DNA of 10,735 nucleotides from an uncultured Erysipelotrichaceae bacterium (GTDB taxonomy: Bacteria; Bacillota_I; Bacilli_A; Erysipelotrichales; Erysipelotrichaceae): contig CADCPE010000051.1 of assembly GCA_902803275.1 (NCBI GenBank), positions 1 to 10,735 of the forward strand, read 5' to 3'. A model generated the notes under the pieces. The model searched no databases and was not told the DNA's origin. It was given only the letters and a program-made list of their open reading frames with translations. How positions within the stretch are numbered: position 1 is the stretch's first letter; each line of letters begins with the position of its first letter. Positions 6,228 through 10,735 of the stretch are shown one piece after another. The translations under genes were made by a program, and so were the position numbers.

Positions 6228-7484
6228 AAACGGTCTTACTTTAACTTCAAGCAGACAGTCTTCTCCAAAGACATCTTTCATGGCTTTTCTGAAGCCCTCG
6301 GTCATGTCTTTCGGTACGACAGCCTGGATAGTTCCCTCAAAGCCTCCTCCGTGAACACGATATGCGCCTCTGCTTCCAAGATAGGTATCAGCAACTGCCA
6401 GGCCGATAGAGAGCGACTGGGAATTGACTCTTGATGCCGGGTAGACGTTCTGCAGATACTCAAATGAGGATCTTCCCGATTCAACCATCAGTTTAAGCAG
6501 AGAATCGATATCGTTGTTTTTTATGGCATCCTGTTCCTTCAAGGCTCTTTCATCCTCATTAAAGAAATGGATAGCTCTTAAAACCGCTCTGTCATTTCTA
6601 ACGGCTGCTCTTATCTTTGCAAGATTATTGAACAGTTCCTGCTTGGTAGAATCAGCCAGGAAATTAACCCCAAGCTGTTTGGCAACTTCCTTGATCTCGA
6701 TCGTTACCGCTGCATACTCATGAGAAAGATCGGAATGGTCTCCTTTAGTATCGACCAGGATCAGATCATAACCGTGATCGGCAAAAGAGAATTCATAGTT
6801 CTCGATTTCCGGTTTTTCCGGATCTCTAAAATCGATGGCCACAAAACCACCTACGGAAATTGCCGTCTGGTCAAGCAGACCGCTAGGTTTTCCGAAATAG
6901 AAATTCTCTGCATACTGTCCGATCTTGGCTCTTTCAGCCGCTTCGATCTTTTCGTTATTGTATAGACCGTTAAAAGCTTCAACGATCATGACTTCAAAAC
7001 AGGCGGATGAAGAAATACCCGATCCGACCAGGACTTTAGAATTGCACACCATGTCAAAACCACCATACTGATAGCCCAGTTCACTGATCCTGTAGGCAAT
7101 GCCTCTGATGAGCGATTCCGATTTGTTCAGTTCATTTTCATGAACTTTAAGATCATTGAGATCGACAGGCTCGATCTCAAACAGACCGTCTTTATAGCGA
7201 ACGACATTATCGTTATTCGGCTTGAAGATCGCAATATTGTCGATATTGAGACTTGCGGCTATGACATGACCATGCTGATGGTCGGTATGATTTCCGCCTA
7301 TCTCGCTTCTGCCTGGAGAAGAGATGATATGGAAATCACCGTCACCGTAAAGCTGTACAGCCTCTTCCAGCAGTTTTGTGTATCTTTTTTTCTCTTCACT
7401 AAGTTCATTGGAACAGATTATTCTGCTCAGAATTCCGTCGATCTTTTCGGAATTGATATATTCTTTTAATTCAATATAATTCAT
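6207..7484 (-). CDS. galK: Galactokinase-family GHMP sugar kinase
   Basis: The protein probably phosphorylates galactose at C1 with ATP, the first step of the Leloir pathway, in the cytoplasm. It has 425 residues, slightly longer than the usual 380-400. GHMP kinase marks appear in order: the sugar-binding motif SPGRSEIGGNHTDHQHG (56-72), the family's counterpart of GRVNLIGEHTDYNDG; the ATP loop VLVGSGISSSA (151-161); GLLDQ with probable catalytic D205; and the C-terminal HGGGFEGT (378-385). The GGNHTDHQ form is a variant of the classic signature, so a related sugar kinase (arabinose or galacturonate) cannot be excluded. It starts one base after the ROK kinase stop with no clear binding site, which suggests coupled translation. 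No uridylyltransferase or epimerase is in the window. Confidence 0.85.
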   Translation of the reverse strand: MNYIELKEYINSEKIDGILSRIICSNELSEEKKRYTKLLEEAVQLYGDGDFHIISSPGRSEIGGNHTDHQHGHVIAASLNIDNIAIFKPNNDNVVRYKDGLFEIEPVDLNDLKVHENELNKSESLIRGIAYRISELGYQYGGFDMVCNSKVLVGSGISSSACFEVMIVEAFNGLYNNEKIEAAERAKIGQYAENFYFGKPSGLLDQTAISVGGFVAIDFRDPEKPEIENYEFSFADHGYDLILVDTKGDHSDLSHEYAAVTIEIKEVAKQLGVNFLADSTKQELFNNLAKIRAAVRNDRAVLRAIHFFNEDERALKEQDAIKNNDIDSLLKLMVESGRSSFEYLQNVYPASRVNSQSLSIGLAVADTYLGSRGAYRVHGGGFEGTIQAVVPKDMTEGFRKAMKDVFGEDCLLEVKVRPFGTKMIV

Positions 7485-7485
7485 A

Positions 7486-8391
7486 TTAATTCAGACGTGA
7501 CTTGCCGATCATTGCAGCGCCGAGAACACCCGGTTCCTGCAGAGTAGCCTTTAAGATAGGAACTTCTCTCATGCCTTCATGAGCCATTGATTTGAAGTAT
7601 TCCCTAACAAGATTGAAATAGAGTACTGATGATTTAGAACATCCGCCGCCGATGACGAAGCAATCCGGGGCAACGATAGCCGAGATTGCAGAAAGGCAGG
7701 TCGCCAGATCCTTGGCCATCTTATCAACGATAGCTTTGGCTTTCTCATTGCCTTCAGAAGCAAGAACGAAGACCTTTCTGGCACTGCTTCCTTCTTCGCC
7801 GATAATATCCTTGCCGATAAGACCGATGGCTGTTCCCGAGGCAACTGTCTCGACACCTCCACGGTTTAGATGCGAGTAGATCGGATACTGTTTGGCATCA
7901 GGATCGACGATGACATTGGCGATTTCTCCGGCGTATCCTTTATGTCCGGAAATGATCTTGCCGTTGATGATCAGACCTCCCCCGATACCGGTAGAATGAG
8001 TGATGTAGTAAACGATATTGTAGCCTTTTCCTGAACCGAGAAGAGCTTCAGCCAGTCCGGCAGCATTGGCATCATTGTCAAGGAAGACAGGAATACCGGT
8101 GATCTTCTCCATGTTTGCCGCAAACGGATAGTCTTCGCATCCCGGAATATTCGTGGCCATCGTAATGACATTTCTCTCACCGTCGACCGGGCCAGGAATT
8201 GCTAAACCGATTGATTTGACATCGGTCAGATCAAACTGTTCAAGCAGGCCAAGGATATTGGCTTCAATATTCTCCGGTCCTTCTTTGCCATGGGATGGCG
8301 CAATGACGTCCTGAACAATCCTTCCTTCCGCATCCATCTTGGCGACACGCACATTGGAGCCGCCTAAATCAATACCGATATAATAATTCAT
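7486..8391 (-). CDS. ROK family sugar kinase lacking the zinc motif
   Basis: This is a cytoplasmic glucokinase-like enzyme of 301 residues, typical for ROK kinases. It shows the phosphate loop DLGGSNVRVA (8-17), the substrate segment LDNDANAAGLAE with probable catalytic D107, a glycine-rich STGIGGG (133-139) and GHKGYAGE (149-156). It has no N-terminal helix-turn-helix, so it is an enzyme rather than a repressor. The family's zinc site CxCGxxGCxE is aligned here to YSHLNRGGVE (172-181), with all three cysteines replaced, and the usual zinc-binding histidine after GE appears as N159. Substrate is therefore uncertain, with glucose as the default. GAGAGG stands eight bases before the ATG. It is co-transcribed with the galactokinase. 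Confidence 0.88.
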   Translation of the reverse strand: MNYYIGIDLGGSNVRVAKMDAEGRIVQDVIAPSHGKEGPENIEANILGLLEQFDLTDVKSIGLAIPGPVDGERNVITMATNIPGCEDYPFAANMEKITGIPVFLDNDANAAGLAEALLGSGKGYNIVYYITHSTGIGGGLIINGKIISGHKGYAGEIANVIVDPDAKQYPIYSHLNRGGVETVASGTAIGLIGKDIIGEEGSSARKVFVLASEGNEKAKAIVDKMAKDLATCLSAISAIVAPDCFVIGGGCSKSSVLYFNLVREYFKSMAHEGMREVPILKATLQEPGVLGAAMIGKSRLN

Positions 8392-8414
8392 GATAAATAC
8401 CTCTCGTTTTCTTT

Positions 8415-8420
8415 ATTATA
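8415..8420 (-). promoter_or_regulatory. -10 box of the ROK-galactokinase operon
   Basis: A perfect TATAAT lies 23 bases before the ATG, and transcription would start near 8408, just before the GAGAGG binding site. The -35 region at 17 bases (GATAAA) is weak. The sigma factor terminator lies directly upstream, so a promoter is needed here. Confidence 0.5.
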
Positions 8421-8463
8421 GAACACGTCCAAATGATTTTATCTAACTAATTCCCAAATAAAC

Positions 8464-8483
8464 AAAAAAGATGGCAAGCCATC
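8464..8483 (-). terminator. Terminator of the ECF sigma factor unit
   Basis: GATGGC and GCCATC form a tight stem with a CTTG-type loop, followed by TTTTTTG on the minus strand. It begins immediately after the sigma factor stop codon. This is a convincing intrinsic terminator. Confidence 0.8.
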
Positions 8484-8963
8484 CTAATATCCCATGAAAC
8501 CTTTCATCTTTTCCAATGCGCTGTTGTGTCTGAGCTTTACTACGCCATAAGTAAGCGACATTTTTTCGCCGATCTCCTTTAGGCTGTAGCCTTCATAGTA
8601 CTTAAGGACGATGATATCTCTTTCCTCGTCGTTTAATTTATTTAACGCGTTCGCAAGATCTGCCAGTTCCGTTTCACTTACGGCGTTCTTCTCCTCTTCA
8701 TATTCATAATTATCCAGAAGCTCATAGCTGTCGTGTCTGGTCCTGTAGAAGTCGATCAGGGTATTTTTCGTAATATTGAATATCCACGTTGACAATGCCG
8801 ACTTGCTTTCATCGAACTTTTCCAAATTCTTAAAAACCTTAGTAAAAACATCTTCACACAGGTCTTCAGAATCGTGGTAATTATTTATGCGTGAATTGAT
8901 ATAGGAGAATACTTTCTGATAATATTCCTCATAAATTTCATCTATTGAGGTTTTTATCGGCAT
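8484..8963 (-). CDS. ECF-type RNA polymerase sigma factor
   Basis: This 159-residue protein is an alternative sigma factor that would direct RNA polymerase to a small set of promoters. Region 2 spans about residues 10-77 (YEEYYQKVFSYI, EDLCEDVFTKVF, STWIFNITKNTLIDFYR) and region 4 about 105-155, including the helix-turn-helix around YSLKEIGEKMSLTYGVVKLR. There is no extra C-terminal domain. The start overlaps the preceding 75-codon gene by 26 bases in another frame, so translation is probably coupled; no strong ribosome binding site is seen for it. No classical membrane-bound anti-sigma gene is nearby, leaving the small upstream protein as the only candidate partner. Its targets are unknown. 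Confidence 0.9.
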   Translation of the reverse strand: MPIKTSIDEIYEEYYQKVFSYINSRINNYHDSEDLCEDVFTKVFKNLEKFDESKSALSTWIFNITKNTLIDFYRTRHDSYELLDNYEYEEEKNAVSETELADLANALNKLNDEERDIIVLKYYEGYSLKEIGEKMSLTYGVVKLRHNSALEKMKGFMGY

Positions 8964-9165
8964 CTTCTAAGATTTTTTCCTTCGCTGTTTTTATTTTATC
9001 GAGGGTCTTACCACCTGCCGCAAATGACAGTTCTGCTTCCGTCAATAAAACCGCACCGGTATCATAACGCTTTTCAACATTGTTTATGACCCGTTGCAAA
9101 TCCTTGTTTCTTTCAAATCGCTGATAATCGAAGAGATTACTCAGTTTACTTTCGAAATTTCCCAT
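8938..9165 (-). CDS. Small protein of unknown function with a double-glycine motif, coupled to the ECF sigma factor
   Basis: I do not recognise a named family. The 75-residue protein is soluble and charged, with a likely helical N-terminal half (FDYQRFERNKDLQRVINNVEKRY), then LLTEAELSFAAGG (40-52) and a 23-residue lysine-rich tail. The last stretch resembles the double-glycine leader of peptides cut by C39-type export peptidases (consensus LSxxELxxxxGG). However, no transporter, peptidase or modification enzyme is nearby, and small proteins with a similar tyrosine-rich helix and an ELxxVxAAG-like end are known to me next to sigma factors in gut Bacillota without assigned function. A very good binding site, GGGAGGA, precedes the ATG, so it is clearly translated. 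It could be an anti-sigma factor, a secreted peptide precursor, or something else. Confidence 0.7.
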   Translation of the reverse strand: MGNFESKLSNLFDYQRFERNKDLQRVINNVEKRYDTGAVLLTEAELSFAAGGKTLDKIKTAKEKILEDADKNLNR

Positions 9166-9383
9166 CTTTCCTCCCTTTCTATTTTATTACTAAACATGAC
9201 CAAAATGAATGCTTTTTCTTCGGAAATTTGCAAGAAAAACAATAAGTAACCTTTCCTAACATAATCCGAAAAGCCTTTAGTTAAGAGGACCTTTTTCCGG
9301 CACTTCTTCGATTGCCGTCCAAGATCCTTTTTCCAGTCATATCTTATACGAGGCCAGCCTTGATAATGGCAGTATTTTTCACT
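9166..9383. other. Upstream region of the small-protein/sigma unit
   Basis: This 218-base gap must contain the promoter of the two-gene unit, because a strong terminator closes the preceding gene. I find no convincing -35/-10 pair for the main sigma factor; TAAAAT at 9181-9186 lies too close to the ribosome binding site. A short hairpin CGGCA/TGCCG spans 9298-9317. The unit may be read from an ECF-type promoter, including one of its own. A GTG-initiated frame (9141-9416) crosses the region and starts inside the terminator; I regard it as spurious. Confidence 0.4.
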
Positions 9384-9410
9384 AAAAAAGCTGTTGTTTT
9401 TCACAACAGC
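9384..9410 (-). terminator. Terminator of the NagZ-like gene
   Basis: GCTGTTGT and ACAACAGC form a perfect 8-bp stem with loop GAAAA, followed by TTTTTT on the minus strand. It begins about eight bases after the gene's stop codon. This is the clearest terminator in the window. Confidence 0.9.
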
Positions 9411-9418
9411 CTTCACTT

Positions 9419-10735
9419 CTATTCCGTAAGTCCGAAACCGCGCTGATATCTTATTTCATCAAGAGCAGAATACGTGTTCTTTTTTTCATCATAGACGAGT
9501 TTCGGCACATTGACCGGCAGTTTTCCTTCATAAATGCCGCTTTCATACAGATGCATGACACAGGCTATGAGATTCGGCGAATAGGTCGTAACATCTTTGC
9601 TGAAATCAACCGGTATCTCTGATATGCCAGATGCCAGATAAGTCGCCATCTTGAGATCAGCTTCAAATCTTGCAAGATCATACGGCAGCTGTGATGATAT
9701 CAGGATGCTCGTTTTTCCCTTTTCTGAACATAATGCCAGTACTTTCTCGATTATTGCTGAATACTCATCGCAGATATCTTCAAAGCCGTACATGGCACTT
9801 ATGGTCACGACCGTGTCATAGTCATCGATCATCTCATAATCAAACGATTTGGCATCATCCGAACCGAAGACATAGTAATTCAGGCTTTCCTTATCAGTCA
9901 AGCCCTCTTCCTTGAGCAGCATAGCGGCATAGCCTATCGCATTGCCCTGTGATTGATATGGCGCTAAAAACAGGGTCTTACTGTCTTTGATTAAAGGCAG
10001 ATTTACTCCGGAATTCTCGATGACTGTGATCGTCTTTTTCGCGATCTCCAGTTCTTTATCATGGCTTTCCTTGGAACCGATCAGTGAGGAAAGACCCTCG
10101 ATTTCATTGGATCTGTTGTCTAGCTTGTTTTTGTATTTGACTTTCAGTATTCTTCTAACCGCGGTGTCTATGGTGCTTTCTTCGATCTCTCCGTTTTCAA
10201 CCATTTCTACGATCATGTTCACATATTCTTTAAGTTCCTCAATATACGTCTCAACACTCTCGTGATAATAGATAGGCATCAGAAGCATATCTACACCCGC
10301 ATTGATCGCAAAGCGGGCCGTATCTTCTATCCTGTAATACTTGCGAATCGCGTCCATGTTCAAAGAGTCGGTGATGATGATGCCTTCGAAACCCATGTCC
10401 TCCCTGAGTATACCGATGATCTTTTTCGACAATGTTGCCGGCAGATAGACTTTCTGTCCGTTCATGGCAATGTATTGGGAATTATCGATATTCGGAAACA
10501 TTATATGTGCCGACATGATCATATCGGCTCCTGCGGCAATTCCATACGCAAAAGTCTTGAGTTCTTTTTCCTTTATCTCTTCATAAGTCTTGTCTACCTG
10601 CGGCAGACCGGTATGAGAATCCTGTGCCGTGTCTCCGTGTCCCGGATAATGCTTCAAAGAAGTAAGGATGTTCTGCGAATGGTATCCTTCGATGCTTTTC
10701 TCAATGTATTCTTTGGCATATTCGCTGTCATCCGA
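9419..10735 (-). CDS. nagZ: Beta-N-acetylhexosaminidase, GH3 family, NagZ-like (5' end off window)
   Basis: The frame is open to the right edge, giving 438 visible residues; the N-terminus is missing, probably 150-200 residues by comparison with two-domain Bacillus NagZ (about 640). A TTG inside the frame at 10657 is a leucine codon, not the start. The enzyme would remove N-acetylglucosamine from cell-wall fragments, either outside the cell or at its surface; the part that would show a signal peptide is outside the window. Decisive motifs, counted from the edge, are KHYPGHGDTAQDSHTGLP (28-45), where D39 and H41 match the acid/base dyad of this GH3 branch, and IIITDSLNMDAI (119-130) with nucleophile D123. 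The C-terminal 200 residues match the alpha/beta domain of the Bacillus-type enzyme. The gene ends at a strong terminator and is not part of the downstream operons. Confidence 0.88.
   Translation of the reverse strand, partial: SDDSEYAKEYIEKSIEGYHSQNILTSLKHYPGHGDTAQDSHTGLPQVDKTYEEIKEKELKTFAYGIAAGADMIMSAHIMFPNIDNSQYIAMNGQKVYLPATLSKKIIGILREDMGFEGIIITDSLNMDAIRKYYRIEDTARFAINAGVDMLLMPIYYHESVETYIEELKEYVNMIVEMVENGEIEESTIDTAVRRILKVKYKNKLDNRSNEIEGLSSLIGSKESHDKELEIAKKTITVIENSGVNLPLIKDSKTLFLAPYQSQGNAIGYAAMLLKEEGLTDKESLNYYVFGSDDAKSFDYEMIDDYDTVVTISAMYGFEDICDEYSAIIEKVLALCSEKGKTSILISSQLPYDLARFEADLKMATYLASGISEIPVDFSKDVTTYSPNLIACVMHLYESGIYEGKLPVNVPKLVYDEKKNTYSALDEIRYQRGFGLTE

Noticed and set aside
8391..8460. 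Catabolite-repression (cre) site before the ROK kinase gene or in the transporter leader
   Set aside because: No sequence there fits the cre consensus without several mismatches.
9141..9416. 91-codon minus-strand frame between the NagZ-like and small-protein genes
   Set aside because: It begins with GTG inside the NagZ terminator, has no ribosome binding site, and overlaps the well-supported small-protein start.

Overview
The window looks like a stretch of a moderately low-GC Bacillota chromosome. An Erysipelotrichales-type host is my best guess, from gene content only: a DUF2779 protein, a lipoprotein-anchored sugar receptor, a two-domain NagZ-type enzyme and strong AGGAGG-like ribosome binding sites. 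No rRNA, tRNA, CRISPR array, IS element or phage gene is visible. Every credible gene lies on the minus strand, so transcription runs from right to left.

In order of transcription:
(1) A GH3 beta-N-acetylhexosaminidase (NagZ-like) enters from the right edge and ends at a textbook terminator (9384-9410).
(2) A two-gene unit follows, made of a 75-residue protein with a double-glycine-like motif overlapped by an ECF sigma factor gene, closed by a terminator at 8464-8483.
(3) A two-gene sugar-kinase operon follows: a ROK kinase lacking the family's zinc motif, then a galactokinase-family GHMP kinase one base later.
(4) A 353-base intergenic leader (5854-6206) holds a candidate promoter, a palindrome, a closed stem whose core resembles a BglG/LicT-type antiterminator, and an intrinsic terminator.
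(5) A tightly overlapping four-gene sugar ABC importer operon of the MmsA/XylG-ChvE type follows: a double-domain ATPase, two different permeases and a receptor lipoprotein.
(6) A second intergenic region (855-1153) holds the operon terminator and sequence related to the first leader and to the 3' end of the galactokinase gene.
(7) The start of a DUF2779 protein runs off the left edge. Its N-terminal Cas4-like domain keeps four cysteines but seems to lack the nuclease residues.

The importer and the two kinases form a plausible monosaccharide uptake and phosphorylation module, with galactose or a similar sugar as the likely substrate. NagZ, the ECF pair and DUF2779 have no obvious link to it.

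The least ordinary parts are not the enzymes. They are the two intergenic regions, which share several blocks in a different order, and the small double-glycine protein coupled to the sigma factor. I found no clear evidence for a wholly new multi-gene system.
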